Positions 45,050 to 57,656 are shown, numbered from the stretch's first letter. The stretch is 64,000 nucleotides of DNA from Beta vulgaris subsp. vulgaris (GCF_026745355.1 NC_079207.1:34102844-34166843); one strand, 5' to 3'. The notes: generated by a model not told the origin, from the sequence alone. Translations and numbers: made by a program.

Positions 45050-45460
45050 ATAAGTTTATCCGATGCGGTCAAAATCGAGCTTACTGACTCGATTTTGGTT
45101 TGCATCGGATAGGGTCACAGTAGATCCAATATATTTAGTGATGCGGTGTCAAGCCAGCAAATTATTTACTAATGTAGTTTTACTTACGAACCGCATTAGT
45201 ATGTTAAAATTGATGGTAAAAAAAAAAGTTGCAGACGTGCAGCTGCAAGTCTGCAGCTTTAACGTTTCTCTCAATTTTGGCACACCATGTTAAATGTGAG
45301 TACTCTCAACTCATCTGGGCTATGGCAACATTATTACCAAACATATATACCAACAATAATACATTATTCAGAAACAAAAATTATACAAAATACATATAAA
45401 TAAGATTATATATATATAAACTAAACTAAACATAAATTCATGATTAATATAAATAAAGAA
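45050..45460. mobile_element. left part of second CACTA-like element (CACTA-2)
   Basis: GATGCGGT, CGCATC-like and ACCGCATTAG motifs occur in both orientations between 45060 and 45200 and match the set at 63320-63490. The rest is A-rich filler up to LINE-2. The terminal CACTA was not found on this side, so the left boundary is uncertain or truncated. Confidence 0.5.
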
Positions 45461-45519
45461 AATTACACATATACAAACGACACAAGCTAGGAGTTTCTCA
45501 CTCTAGAATTCTCTCTACC

Positions 45520-46753
45520 ATGGCGAGAAATTCAAAAGTGAAGAAGACAATGAGTTCTAGCAATCAAAAGCCAACTGGCCCGAGCTCTGATTCGAAGGCT
45601 AAGAAAACGAGAACCATGGATGAAATTCTAGGTGTGTCTGCAATGGAGTTTCAAACTGAGCAACAATCTGAGGAAGATGATGTGAGAGAGATTCAGAATA
45701 GTTTGAATACGCATAGATTCTTCTTGGAATGGTTGACGTCGATTCATTCATCAGCTGAGAAGATAAAAATTGGAAAACTGAGTAGGAGTGAAGTTGCGCG
45801 CCAAATTGATCCGATTTCGATTCTTCAGATGTCAGATAATGAGGTATTATCTAATTCCTTTGATCACATTGTCAATTCTTGTAATGTGGATTCAAAAGTG
45901 AAAATAGAGATGAAGGATGTTCAATCGGAGGTTGATTTCTGGTCATCCTCTATAATCTGTTATGTGTTAGGAGCGAATCCTCCTTCATATGTGATGGAAG
46001 AATTTGTAAGGAGGATATGGAGAAATTATGGTGTGGATAAGGTAGTAATGGTGAAATCTGGAATCTACATTGTGCGATTTACTTCAATGGAGAAGAAGGA
46101 TCTAGTGTTAAAGGAATCGAATCCTTTCTTTGATAATAAACCGGTGATAGTGAAGGAGTGGATTCCGGATATGGAGATTAACAAGGAGCAGTTTGAATGG
46201 GTCCCTGTTTGGATTCAACTAAGGCTGGACTTCAAATAGTGGAGTGAGAGATGTCTTGCTCAGATTGTGAGTTCTATTGGACGATTTGTAAAAGTGGACG
46301 GAGCAACAGCTAAGAGAGAAAAACTTCAATATGCTCGAGTCTTAGTTGAGATAAAGTTTGGGCAAGATCTACCTGATCAGATTACTATACTGAACGAGAC
46401 GAGTTTAGAGATGGTAATTGGAGTTGTTTATGAATGAAAACCTGTTGAATGTTCTGTGTAAGAAAATTGGACATTCAGATGATGAATGTAATAAGAAGAA
46501 AATTCAGAAAGAGTGGAGAATTAAGAAGTATGTGAAACTAGTGGTTGAATCTCAAAAGGATCATGCTCACAATTTTCAGCCAGTCACTCAGAGAGCTAGG
46601 AGTGGAGGGAAGATTGAGTGTCCTATCCATGTTCAAAACTCTTTCACAGCTTTGGAGATTCTGGAGGAGCAAGTTATGGTGGGTACTATGGCTTGTACTA
46701 AGAGTGATACAGATGGATTCAGGGGAAGGGACTCTCCTGATCAGAATGGATAG
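45520..46753 (+). pseudogene. LINE-2 ORF1 (DUF4283 and zinc knuckle)
   Basis: The ATG at 45520 follows a short CT-rich leader. The first 240 residues are open: a basic N-terminus, an acidic middle, then VDFWSSSIICYVLGANPP, YIVRFTSMEKKDLVLKE and NKPVIVKEWIPDME, the DUF4283 fold. A TAG at 46237-46239 stops it. The frame then continues with QIVSSIGRFVKVDGATAKR, and a CCHC-like CKKIGHSDDEC lies near 46455. It would package LINE RNA. Confidence 0.8.
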
Positions 46754-49452
46754 TATATTGGTGTGGAATGTCTAGGGGATCAATTGCTTGTCTAGGCAAT
46801 TAGAAGTGAAAAAGATCGTCAATAAATGATCCCTTAGAATGATAACTCTCATTGAGACTAAGGTTAAGGCACAGAATATGGGTAGTCTGTATAGTCACTT
46901 GTTTTCAGGTTGGTGTTTCACATCTAATTCCTCCTATCATCCAGGGGGAAGGATGACACTAGCCTGGAACCCTCTCAGTTTCCTGGTCCAGATTGAGTGG
47001 ATGACTGCTCAAATGGTACATTGCTGGATTAGACCTCATGGTAATAACACAGGATTTTATTGCACTATGATATATGCATTTAATAGTGCTTTAGAAAGGG
47101 ATGTACTATGGAAGGATCTGAGGTTGGTTGTTGTGGTGGACAAGCCTTGGATTGTGGCTGGTGATTTCAATTGTGTTCGGAGTAGAGAAGAAAGAGTGGG
47201 TAATCTAGTAAGGGAGAGTGAAATGGCTCCTTTTAGAAGCTATCTGGCTCAGTGTCATCTAGAAGATATAAAATGCTCTGGTTGTTTCTATACTTGGAAT
47301 AACAAGCAATTGGGACAAGATAGAGTTTACTCAAAGCTGGATAGAGTTTTAGGGAATGAAATGTGGAAGGAGAAATTTCAGAGTTCAGAAGCTCATTTCC
47401 TGCCAGAAGGAATATTTGACCATTCTCCAATACTGATTAAAGCTCATAATCAGGTGGATAATGGTAAGAGGCCATTTAAGTACTTCCATATGTGGAGTAC
47501 AGATGATGATTTTGGGTTAAGAATTAGAGAAGCTTGGTCTACTCAGATTACAGGATGTGCAATGTATAGGGTGGTAAGGAAGATGAAATTGGTTAAGGGA
47601 ACCTTGAAGCAGTTGAATAAAGATGGATTTCACCAGATTCATGTCCAGTAGACTAGAGCTATGAAGGAGCTAAAAGAGCTTCAATGTGCTTTGCATCAAG
47701 ATCATAGAAATAAGAATCTGTTAATGGAAGAAAAAAGAGCTGCTGGGACATATAAAAATTTAGCTGAGATGTATCATTCATTCCTGAAACAGAATGCAAG
47801 ATTAGAATGGATGAGATGTGGGGATGAGAATACTAGAGTATTTATATCAAGCAATCAAAGCCAGAAGACTCCAGAATACAGTGTATGGTATTACAGATAG
47901 TAATGGGAGGTGGGTTGATACTCAGGAGCAGGTGAATGATGCTTTTCTTCACTATTACATTAAATTGTTAGGTACTGAGAGAACAATAAGAAGGAGAATT
48001 CAAGATGTAGTGATACAAGATGGGCCTGTTGTGTTAGAAGAGCAGGGAAGAGTCTTGCTAAGAAGATTCACTCCAGAAGAAATAAAGGAAGCAATGTTCT
48101 CTATTCCTGGTGACAAGTCACCAGGTCCTGATGGGTATGGCTCTCATTTCTTTAGAGATTCATGGGATATAATTGGTGAAGAATGCATAGAGGCTGTTTT
48201 AGATTTCTTTAACTCTAAAACAGCTTAATCACACCATCCTAGCTCTTATCCCTAAAGTAAAATGCCCTTATAGTGTAACAGAATTTAGGCCAATTGCCTG
48301 TTGTAATGTGCTTTACAAGTGCATTACAAAGCTATGATGTACTAGATTGAAATAGATTCTACCTGATATAATTGCTCCAAATCAAGGAGCCTTTATTCAG
48401 GGGAGATTCATAGCCCATAATATACTGACATGTCAAGATATTGTAAGACAATATCGCAGTAAAATGCTCAGCCTAGTTGTATCATAAAGATGGACTTGAA
48501 GAAGGCATAAGATTCAATTGATTGGGTGTTTCTGGAAGATGTTTTGAGAGCTTTGAACTTCCCTGACGATTTCATAAAGCTTATCATGGAATGTGTAACA
48601 ACACCAAGCTATTCTTTTATGATAAATGTCTCTCTAGTGGGTTTTTTCAAAAGGAAGAAAGGCCTTAGGCAGGGGGATCCCATATCCCCTCTGCTATTTG
48701 TAATACGCATGGAATATTTTTCAAGGACTATGAAACAAGTGGCTGAGAGAACTCTATTTCAGTTTCACCCTAGATGCTATTGTGTTAGGCTCAACCACTT
48801 GTGCTTTGCGGATGATATCATCATGTGTTGTAAAGGAGATTTTGCTTCTGTGTTGAGCTTGCTTCTAGGCTTCCAGCACTTTTCAGAAGTGTCAGGACTA
48901 GAAGTCAATAAATAGAAGTCTGAAATCTATATAGCTGATATGACTCAGGAGGAGACAAGAAGAATTCTAGATATGTCTGGTTTCTCACATGGATCACTTC
49001 CATTTAAGTACCTAGGGGTACCTATATGCTTTAAAAGAATTTCAGCAAGAGAGTGTGGAGTCCTTGTGGAGAAAATCACTTAGCATATCAAGCAAGGGTG
49101 TTGCTCATCAATTCAGTTTTAATGAGCTTGCATACATACTCGGCCCAGCTGATGATTATTCCAAAGAGAGTTATGCAGGATATTAATAACATTTGTAGGG
49201 CATATCTATCGAGTGGAGTTTACTTTAGTCAAAAGCCTGGTAATGTTAACTGGGAGCATGTTTGTATGCCCAAAGGTGAAGGTGGTCTTGGTCTGAGGAG
49301 AATTATTCAATGGAATGTAGCTGCTCTAGGGAGATATGTTTGGGCAGTTGCTGCTAAGAAAGATAGCCTATGGCTCAGATGGATCAATGTAGTCTATGTT
49401 AGAAATGTTGACTGGTGGTCCTATGTTCCCTCTCAGGACAGTAGCTGGTACT
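46754..49452 (+). pseudogene. LINE-2 ORF2: endonuclease and reverse transcriptase
   Basis: The endonuclease (46839-47651, 270 residues open) has LIETKVK with the catalytic Glu, PWIVAGDFNCV, CFYTWNNKQ, DRVYSKLDR and FDHSPILI. A TAG follows at 47649. RT has PGDKSPGPDG, RKKGLRQGDPISPLLF, LCFADDIIMCC with the catalytic Asp pair intact, and FKYLGVPI. Its palm block KMDLKKA-DSIDWVF contains a stop. The C-part to 49452 has MIIPKRVMQDINNICRAYL and GGLGLRRIIQWN. Gypsy-2 cuts it at SSWY. Confidence 0.85.
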
Positions 49453-49984
49453 TGTAACACCCTCGCCGACCCGAACCCTTCCTTATTTGATAAAACTCGG
49501 GTTTGGGGGAGAAAATAAATCCACGAGGGTTCGACTCGACGGGTGGTGCTACTGCCTCAATTATCTCCTTGGAAATAAATGCAAGGCTAAGTTACATCAC
49601 ATCAACTCAAATTCATTAATCATTACAACTAAGTAAATTGTTCATTAAACATTACTAATTAATTAAGTGTTTCAGAGTTCTAGTGGAAGCTAATCATATG
49701 CTAAGTGCATGACAACTCTAAGTGATCTCCCTTTTGTTGCCCCGATCGATCACCCACCTACACAAATACATTGAAAAGAGACAAGAGAGACAAACTCCCA
49801 AAAATCAGAAAACTGAGTAATTCCAACTCCATCCCGTAAATTACTTAAGTTGAAAATACTTTGTAAAATAGTAGATTTAATAGTTTTGGAAGTCATAGCA
49901 CATATACACATATGCATACACTGAATAATCATATCATTAATTCAATTCATCCAGTTATTCAAGCATCGAAAAGAGAACGCTAGT

Positions 49985-50095
49985 AAGCCGGGGTCAATCC
50001 CCTGTAACCACATACTTCAACATAGTAGGCCGGGGAAACCCCCTGTAACCACCTACTTGTAGGCCGGGGAAACCCCCTGTAACCACCTACGAGAA
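49985..50095. repeat. tandem GGGG...CCCC palindromic units in gypsy-2 LTR
   Basis: Three tandem units of the type gtaggccggggaaacccc followed by ctgtaaccacctac; the first has ggggtcaatcccc. Each can fold on ggggaaacccc with an outer gtagg/cctac stem. The same set is in the right LTR at 58925-59030, so it is part of the LTR. Confidence 0.8.
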
Positions 50096-50788
50096 ATCAT
50101 AATGGCCATAATAACAGAATCCCTAGTGTGCACACCCCTTCTACTTGGATCACAATAAGATAGAAGGAAGACAGTAACAGAATAATCAGCATAGTAACCA
50201 GAAAACCTGTAGGGGCCGCTGAACCACTCATACAGGGCAACCTGTTCATCATTTCCCTCCGATATTTCACTTTACGTGATTTACATCTTTTAATTAAGTC
50301 ATCATATAGATCACATACACATTTACGTCATCTTGTTCAATTTAGTGTGAACATATCATAATCCATTCATAGGGATTTCAATAACTCATTTCATAAACAC
50401 AACCGTCACTTGATTTCATTTATCACTTCTAATTCATAATCATTTCATTATCACAAGTTCTTATTTTTCATAAATTCCCATAATAATAATAATAACAATA
50501 ATAATCGTAATAATAAGAATAACGATAGTAATAGTAATGACGATGATAATAACAATAATAGTAATAGTAATAATAATAATCATAGTAATATAGTAAGAAC
50601 AATCATATCGTTATTAAATGACATTATCTGTTTTTAATAACGTTATAGTAAACCTCTTTGTCATATCGTACATTGTCCATAGTCATGATTCATAATCGTA
50701 ATCCATAATCGTTGTTCATTTTGTCATTCGTATTCATAATCCACATTAAGTTGAGAACTCATAATTATAGTCCATACTTATTAATTTT

Positions 50789-51171
50789 AGGGTTTTTTAC
50801 ATTATACCCTTGTGTTTCTTCAATTTCTACGTTTTACCCCAACTTTTTAGAAATTCTACACGGTACCCTCAAGCTTACCTTTTTTAATGTACGATGCCCA
50901 AAATGCTGATTCTATGTCATTAATTTCATTTATTTTTTAAAATTTATTGGAACTAATTTGACTTATACATAGTTTAACCCTTAGAAGGTTATTCACTTAT
51001 TAGATTCGTTCCACCGGAATAAAAAAAATAGACGAAATTAATGATGTATAATTAGCGGTAGGGGCATTGTCCGTTGAAAAAGGTAAGTTTAAGGGTACTG
51101 TGTGGGATTTTAAAAAGCTTGGGGTACAACGTAGAAATTGAAAAAATACAAGGGTATAACGTAGAAAAACC
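50789..51171. mobile_element. MULE-type MITE in left gypsy-2 LTR only
   Basis: Inverted repeats start AGGGTTTTTTACATTATACCC and, from the other end, GGTTTTTCTACGTTATACCC, and share the TTACCCC...GAAATTCTACA block order with the MULE at 41184. A 9 bp duplication attaatttt (50780-50788 and 51172-51180) flanks it. The corresponding point in the right LTR (about 59758-59768) has a single taaatttta with no insert. Confidence 0.92.
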
Positions 51172-52627
51172 ATTAATTTTATAAGCACATAATAATCACG
51201 TAATCAATTCGTTTTACACTAGCGGGATCTATGTTTATATGGACATCGGAGATTACCTCGTGATGCGTGCCCAAAGCTAAGTTCACGAACGTATTAGCGC
51301 TCTTGATAGCCCTTCTCTAAGAAATCGGAGTCTACAATAAATATTAACGAGATCTAAGTTAGTTCCTAAATAACCCCTTTTTATAAAATAACAATTTAAA
51401 TAATTAAAATAACAATTATGTTACTCGTTATTTTATTTTAGAAAATATAGAAAACTAACTTTATGTTACTCGTTATTTTATGTTAGAAAAATTAGAAAGC
51501 TCTTATCAAGTTATAAAGGATTTAAGTCAATTTAAATATACTAACTTAATTAAGTAAGCTAGTTTAGGAAGGTTATGGTTTTTTTATAAAAAAAAAATAA
51601 ATTAATAAAAACTAAATAAAAGGAAAGGGCGACTTTACTGATTCAATGAATCAGTTTCATTAACCAAAAGAAAAAAAAAAGGAACGAAGGAGGGAGAAAC
51701 AGAGGAGGCACGAAGAGGAGTTTTGTGGGTGCTACTGGCTTTGGCCGGCGATTTCCGGTGGTTTTGGGTGAAGTCCGGTGAGGGGAGATTGGTGGTCGAG
51801 CAGGTAAGGCGGATTTCAGGTGGGTGGCTGGGCGGGGTCATGACGCAAAGTCGGGAGGGTGAAGGGCTGCGAACGGGGTTTTGGGCCGACGGTTCGTGAT
51901 AGTGGTGAAATGGTGGTGGTGGTTCGAAGGTGGAGGAGGTTGGTGTTTGGATTGGAATTTTTATTTCTCTTTTGGAAACTCAATTTCAGAAATTAAAGAG
52001 GGAGAGAGATGAATTGAAGCAAACATTTTTTTTTTTTTTGATTGTTTGCTCGAGGATTTTAGTGAGTGGAGTTCAGTATTTATAGTGAAGGTTGGACAGA
52101 AAATTGGAGCTTGGTTAAGGCCATTAATGGTGGATGTGAGACATGAGAGGGCTATGGAGTCAAGCCTGTGAAAATTTACCCCTAAATCTGATATTGTGGT
52201 TGGGAAAATTGAATTTCTACTGACAAAAGTTGAAAATTGATGACCCATTTAACTCATTTACTGCTCAATCAGAAGAAGAGGAAGGAGGGAGGAAGGTGGT
52301 GAAAACTGTTTTCACTTTTTCTTTTTTCTTTTTAATTTTCCTTTTCTTTTGGGCTAAAAAAAAAGTATATGGATGGACAACTTGACCAAAGATTCCCACC
52401 ACCAAAGTAAAGAGTTTAATTAATTTAGAAATGATGAAATGAATAATAAAATAAGTAAATGATTTAATTGAAACTTGTTAAAATAAATCAAAACTAGATG
52501 AAATCATTATTTTAATAAACATAGTTAACAAATAAAATCTCATTATCGTAAAATAATTTTAGGTGGAAATAATGTTAAATCTTAATAAATAATAATAAAA
52601 TAATCTTTGAAAATTCGGGGTTTTACA

Positions 52628-52732
52628 TCAACTCCTCCTTAAAACAAAGTTCGTCCTTGTACTTTAAAGTTAGATGTTTAATATTAACGAAACATTATCT
52701 TTGCGCTTTGTTAGTATTACATTCAATCCCTC
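52628..52732 (-). other. gypsy-2 polypurine tract and 3' spacer
   Basis: On the minus strand tttaaggaggagttga directly precedes the LTR start TGTAAAACCCCG and is the plus-strand primer. The short spacer between the integrase stop and this tract has no other feature. Confidence 0.75.
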
Positions 52733-53905
52733 TTAAGGAGTTTCGTCCCCAAAACTCAATAATCGTACCTCATAAAAGAGTTCAGGATAACGCTTTCTCA
52801 TGTCATCTTCTGTTTCCCAAGTTGCTTCCTCGGTTTGATGATTAGACCATAAAACTTTGACTAACTTTATTGTCTTGTTTCGGGTATTTCTCGTCTTGGA
52901 ATCAAGGATTCTAATAGGACGTTCTTCAAAAGTGAGGGTTTCATCTGATTCAATGGTTTCAGGTTGGATAACATGGAAGGGGTCAGAGATGTATTTACGA
53001 AGTTGAGACACATGAAAAACATTATGAACTTCGGCTAACACTGTAGGTAAGGCTAACCTATAAGCCACTTGCCCAATTCTCTCCAATACCTCATAAGGTC
53101 CAATATAACAAGGACTTAGCTTTCCTTTCCTACCGAACCTCATTACTCCCTTGGTTGGTGAAACTTTCAGCAACACTTTCTCTCCAATTGCAAACTCCAA
53201 ATCTCGTCTCCTTTGATCTGCATACGATTTTTGTCGATCCTGAGCTGCTTTCATGCGCTCTTGAATCAGCTTCACCTTGTTGATAGTTTCTTCTATCATT
53301 TCCGGTCCTAAATTCAACGATTCGTTCACATCGCTCCAACATATAGGACTCCTACATTTTTGTCCATACAACGCCTCATAAGGTGCCATTCCTATACTCG
53401 AGTGATAATTGTTGTTGTATGAAAACTCAATGTACATCAAATGATCATCCCAATATCCTCCAAAATCCATCACGCATGCTCTCAACATGTCCTCCAAGGT
53501 CTGAATGTTCTCTCTGTTTGACCATCTGTTGCTGGGTGGAAAGAGTGTGCTGAATTTCAATAGATGTACCCACGGCTGTTTGAAGCGTTTCCAGAACTTA
53601 GATAAGAATCTCGAATCCCTATCCGAAACGATGTCCTTCGGAACACCATGTAGCCTAACTACCTCATTAAAGTAAGCATCGGCCAACTGTTTCAACGACC
53701 AAGTATCCTTCATTGCCACGAATCTTGCCGTCTTAGTCAAACGATCCACTATTACCCATATTGCATTCTTTTCCGATCTCGTATTCGGTAATCCCATGAT
53801 GAAATCCATAGAGATAGATTCCCATTTCCATCCTGGCACTTCCAACGGTTGCAATTTTCCTCCAGGCTTCATATTTGTATTTTCACCTTCTGGCAGGTTA
53901 AACAT
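52733..53905 (-). CDS. gypsy-2 integrase core, C-terminal domain and chromodomain
   Basis: A 390-residue uninterrupted frame. ISMDFIMGLP has the first catalytic Asp, DIVSDRDSRFLSKFW the second. The third motif is altered: a frame disturbance around FPPSNRWSNRENIQTLEDML replaces the usual TDGQTERVNQTLEDMLR, though Glu is still present. KAAQDRQKSYADQRRRDLEF and GEKVLLKVSP follow, then GPYEVLERIG and a C-terminal chromodomain (KVLWSNHQTEEATWETEDDM). Chromodomains are known to bias integration to heterochromatin. The N-terminal zinc-binding part is upstream in broken frames. Confidence 0.85.
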   Translation of the reverse strand: MFNLPEGENTNMKPGGKLQPLEVPGWKWESISMDFIMGLPNTRSEKNAIWVIVDRLTKTARFVAMKDTWSLKQLADAYFNEVVRLHGVPKDIVSDRDSRFLSKFWKRFKQPWVHLLKFSTLFPPSNRWSNRENIQTLEDMLRACVMDFGGYWDDHLMYIEFSYNNNYHSSIGMAPYEALYGQKCRSPICWSDVNESLNLGPEMIEETINKVKLIQERMKAAQDRQKSYADQRRRDLEFAIGEKVLLKVSPTKGVMRFGRKGKLSPCYIGPYEVLERIGQVAYRLALPTVLAEVHNVFHVSQLRKYISDPFHVIQPETIESDETLTFEERPIRILDSKTRNTRNKTIKLVKVLWSNHQTEEATWETEDDMRKRYPELFYEVRLLSFGDETP

Positions 53906-54612
53906 TTTGCCAGAAGTCGGCTACTTCTTGCTTCATCCTAGGCCACCAAAAGTTTCTTCAAATCCTTATAAAGCTTATCTCCTCCTGGATGTATAGAATA
54001 GGCGAACTATGAGCTTCCCTTAGGATTCTCGTTTGAGTTCCTCGTCTTGTGGCACACACAATCTCGTTTATACTTTGCAACGCATTTTCATCGATCTCGA
54101 ACTCTGGTGCTTGACCACTTTCTTTCATCTCTTTAACTTCTACCACTTTCGGCAGCTTATTTCTCTCGAATCTCCTCAAATATGTCCGGTCCAACAGTAA
54201 GAGCATTCAATTGAGCTTTCACATAACCGGGTTCTACTATTTCCAAATTCAATCTCTTGATCTCCTCACACAGATCATTTGCCAAAATCAGCAAGTTTAG
54301 CGAATGAGCGCTCTTCCTACTCAACGCATCAGCTACTTTGTTCGCTTTTCCTTCTTGATACACTATTTTCAAATCATAGTCAATCATAAGCTCTAGCCAA
54401 CGTCTTTGCCTCATATTCAACTCCTTTTGCGTATACAGATACTTAAATCTTTGATCTGTATAGACTTTACACTGCACTCCATACAAGTAATGTCTCCAAA
54501 TTTTCAACGCAAACACGATCGCTCCTAACTCCAAGTCATGAGTAGGGTGATTTTGCTCATGCGGTTTGAGTTGTCTCGACGCATAGGCCACTACTTTGCC
54601 ATGTTGCATCAA
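53906..54612 (-). pseudogene. gypsy-2 RNase H and integrase N-terminus
   Basis: [45 protein letters not shown] and [30 protein letters not shown] are the RNase H domain with its Asp-bearing end. Upstream of 53905 the integrase zinc-binding domain is frameshifted (about 53900-54000). Confidence 0.85.
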
Positions 54613-55684
54613 AACACACCCAAACCCTTCTTCGAGGCGTCGCTATAAACTTCAAATGCTTCTACTCCAGAGGCAATGTCAATACCGGGGCTGTTGTAAG
54701 TCTTTTCTTCAACTCTTGAAATGCTTCCTCACACTTATCATCCCAATGAAATTTTGTTGTTTTCTTCATCAGATTGGTGAGAGGTTGGGCCGTTCTTGAG
54801 AAGTCTTTCACGAATCTTCGGTAATATCCGGCTAAACCCAAGAAACTCCTTATTTCAGTGACGTTCTTAGGTTGAGGCCAATCAGTCACTGCTTGAATCT
54901 TCGATGGGTCTACAGAAACGCCTTCCTTTGATATCACATGACCCAAAAATGATACTTTTTCCAACCAAAATTCCACTTTGAGAACTTGGCGTACAATTGT
55001 TTTCTGAAGAATCTCCAATACTTTCCTCAGCTGAGCCTCATGATCTTCTTTATCCTTCGAGTACACCAATATATCGTCAATGAATACTATCACGAACTTG
55101 TCTAGTTATGACTGAAAAGTCCTATTCATGAGATCCATGAAAGTGCTGGCGCATTAGTGAGTCCAAAAGGCATGACTGTGAACTCATAATGGCCATATCT
55201 CGTACGAAAGGCTGTTTTCGGAATGTCCTCTTCAGCAATTCGAATTGGTGATAACCCGATCTCAAATCGATCTCTAAAATACTGCTGCACCTTGAAGTTG
55301 ATCGAACAAATCCTCGATTCTCGGAGGGATATTTATTCTTCACCGTGGCATTATTCAACTCCCTATAATCGATACACAACCTAAAGATCCATCTTTCTTT
55401 CGAACAAATAGTACTGGGGCTCCCCAAGGCGAAACACTAGGTCGAATGTACCCTTTTTCCAACAATTCCTCCAACTGCACCTTCAATTCTTGCATTTCTG
55501 CAAGTGCCATTTGGTACGGAGCCTTAGAGATAGGTCCTGTTCCCGGGGTTAAGTCGATCTTGAAGTTCACTTCTCTGACATGCGACATTACAGGTAACTC
55601 CTTGGGAAATACCTCCGGAAATTCCTTTACTACCGGAATTTGAGTCAACTCCTCGTTTCCATGCTTACGTCCCTTACTTGGCAT
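54613..55684 (-). pseudogene. gypsy-2 reverse transcriptase
   Basis: From right to left: [74 protein letters not shown] in a shifted frame, LRSGYHQF, then [19 protein letters not shown] (catalytic Asp pair intact) and [20 protein letters not shown]. Frame changes near 55380, 55120 and 54640. A standard chromovirus RT, now non-functional. Confidence 0.88.
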
Positions 55685-56115
55685 AGATAGACTGGGTAGC
55701 CTTTTCTAAGATAGGTTTGAAGGTTCAGGGCAGAGATTATTTTAACATCAGGCTGGAAGATTATGCCTTTATAAGATATCCTATTTCCATTTGGTCCTCT
55801 AAGAGATATTTTCTGGTTATGACACTCGATTTTGGCTTTATACTTAGCTAACCAATCCATTCCCAAGATAACGTCAAAGTCTTTTAGGTTAAAGGATAAG
55901 ATCGGCCGGTAATATCATACAGCTATGACTACAGGGATATTTTGGAAGAGAGATTTACAAGAAATAGTTTCACCTGTGGGCATAGATATATTGGCTCGAC
56001 AGGACTGGGTAGACTTGAGGGAAACTTTAAACAAAAGTACTAGAAATAAAAGAATGAGACGCTCCTGAATCAAAGAGTACATAAGCAGGTTTGAGTTCAC
56101 GAGAAAAGTACCAGT
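55645..56115 (-). pseudogene. gypsy-2 aspartic protease
   Basis: The frame from about 56095 encodes YVLFDSGASHSFIS with the catalytic DSG. After frame breaks comes GMDWLAKYKAKIECHNQKISL, the closing part of the protease domain. It lies between gag zinc knuckle and RT as expected. Confidence 0.8.
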
Positions 56116-57325
56116 CACAACTTGGCATCGGTGTCAGCTTCGACTCGGCTCATGACATTGATTCGTCCACTGGTGTAGCCTCTATGTCATTCCTTCCAAA
56201 TTTCCATTTCCACTTCCAAAAGAGCGGTTGTTCTGGTTTCCGTTCTGGGTGGCATTTCCTCCACTAGGCGGTTGTTATTGAAGTTTTGAATTCTGTTTCC
56301 ACCTCCAATGTTGCCATTATTACTTTTGTTCGCATTCGGTCCATTTTGAGCTTGCTTTTTGGGACAGTTGAACGATTTGTGACCTACTTCTCCACATTCG
56401 AAACATTTGATCCTTTCACCATGACAAGTGAATCCTGGATGGCTCTTGTTACAATTCTTGCAATTAAAGTTTTTTTGGATCCTATTTCCTTGTTGGGCTT
56501 GTCGTCCATAATTCTAATTACTGCGGTTGTTGTAGCGTCCACCATTGTTGTTGTTGGGCCTTTTGTCGTACCCTTAGTTGTTGCTGTTGCTAGCAGGTTC
56601 CTTTCTTTTATGCCTACTTACCACTTCTCTTTCACGCTGTAGAATTCTCTCTAAGTTTGAGGCCTTAGCATACGCCTCCGCGAAAGTAGTTGAGGTACTA
56701 CCTCCCATTCGAGTCTGAAGATCAAACTTAAGTCCGTCTTCAAACTTCTGAGCTTTAGTTCCCTCATCTGGAACTACAGTTGGGCAAAAGCAGCATACTC
56801 ATTAAATTTCTGAGCGTACTCTTACACACTCATGTTATATCTCTGATTGAACCTACTAAACTCATTGTATTTCTGCCTACGAATGTGCTCGGGGAAGAAT
56901 CGAGCCTTAATCGCTACCTTAAACGCTTCCCAGTTAAAGTTCTCTTGAGCTTTAACGATTGGTCATACACTTTCCCACCAAGTACCAGCGTCCTCGTGCA
57001 AATAAAAGGTCGCTTGGTCTACTTTCTGGGCCTTAGGCGTACCCGTAGCCGTGAAAATCTTTTCGAAATCTCTTATCCAATTTTCGAGAAATAATGGGTC
57101 TTCTCTATCCACAAAGGTTGGTGGTTTCAAAGAGGAAATCTTTTTCGCCATTGCGGCTTGCGGATTGTCTCCATGGTGGATGTTGTTGAGCTGGTTTTGA
57201 AGAACTAAGCCAAAGTTTTGAGCTAGTTGCTCGAGAGTCCTTAGTCGTGCTGCAACTTGATCAGGAGTTTCGGCCATTTGGTTTTCTTGTCGCCTTGCTC
57301 TAGATCGTGTGTCAACTTTTTGCAT
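56116..57325 (-). pseudogene. gypsy-2 gag
   Basis: The ATG at 57325 gives a charged start (RSRARRQENQMAE), then MAKKISSLKPPTFVDREDP, NWIRDFEKIFTATGTP and FYLHEDAGTWWESV followed by a stop at 56963. The retrotrans_gag domain continues (NFNWEAFKVAIKARFFPEH) with more stops. A CCHC knuckle (CFECGEVGHKSFNC) is near 56365-56410. It is badly decayed from 56940 onward. Confidence 0.8.
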
Positions 57326-57656
57326 AAGCTACCCGCGTTATTCACATTGGTGTTCCCACCATTCACATTGATCCTTAAATAATAAGGCTAATTCACATAA
57401 ACACATAAACACATAATCAAGGTTCATTCAATTCATTCATTTCCACACAGCATACTCAGGTCATATACCAAAAGTTCATCAGTTCATTTTCTCGGAGAGT
57501 ACCATGCACATTTCATTCATCACATAAAAGTCATCTTAGTTTTCATAGCTAAGAAATACTAGCATCACAAAGCAAATAAGTTGACACTAAAGTTAATAAG
57601 TCCACCACGATTTTTCTTAGATTCTTAAGGGTTAAGTCTAACTAGGTTTTAAGGTT
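57326..57656 (-). other. spacer between gypsy-2 leader ORF and gag
   Basis: AT-rich, non-coding on both strands as far as I can see. It contains short direct words (cacataaacacataa and attcattcattt). Confidence 0.5.

Larger units (their letters stand above)
49453..52627 (-). repeat. 3' LTR of gypsy-2, with nested MULE MITE
   Basis: On the plus strand it starts TGTAACACCCTCGCCGACC and ends gaaaattcggggttttaca. The minus strand has a TATA box (ctataaatac, about 52077-52084). It contains ATT-rich microsatellite sequence (50480-50590), the GGGG/CCCC repeats and a 383 bp MITE. A GC-richer CCGGCGATTTCCGG stretch lies at 51700-51920. Confidence 0.92.

Noticed and set aside
39030..45515. A shared 5' motif gagtttctcactctag at the LINE-1 and LINE-2 starts
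   Set aside because: The two copies are in opposite orientation relative to their elements. The match is short and low-complexity, so I do not treat it as a common promoter.
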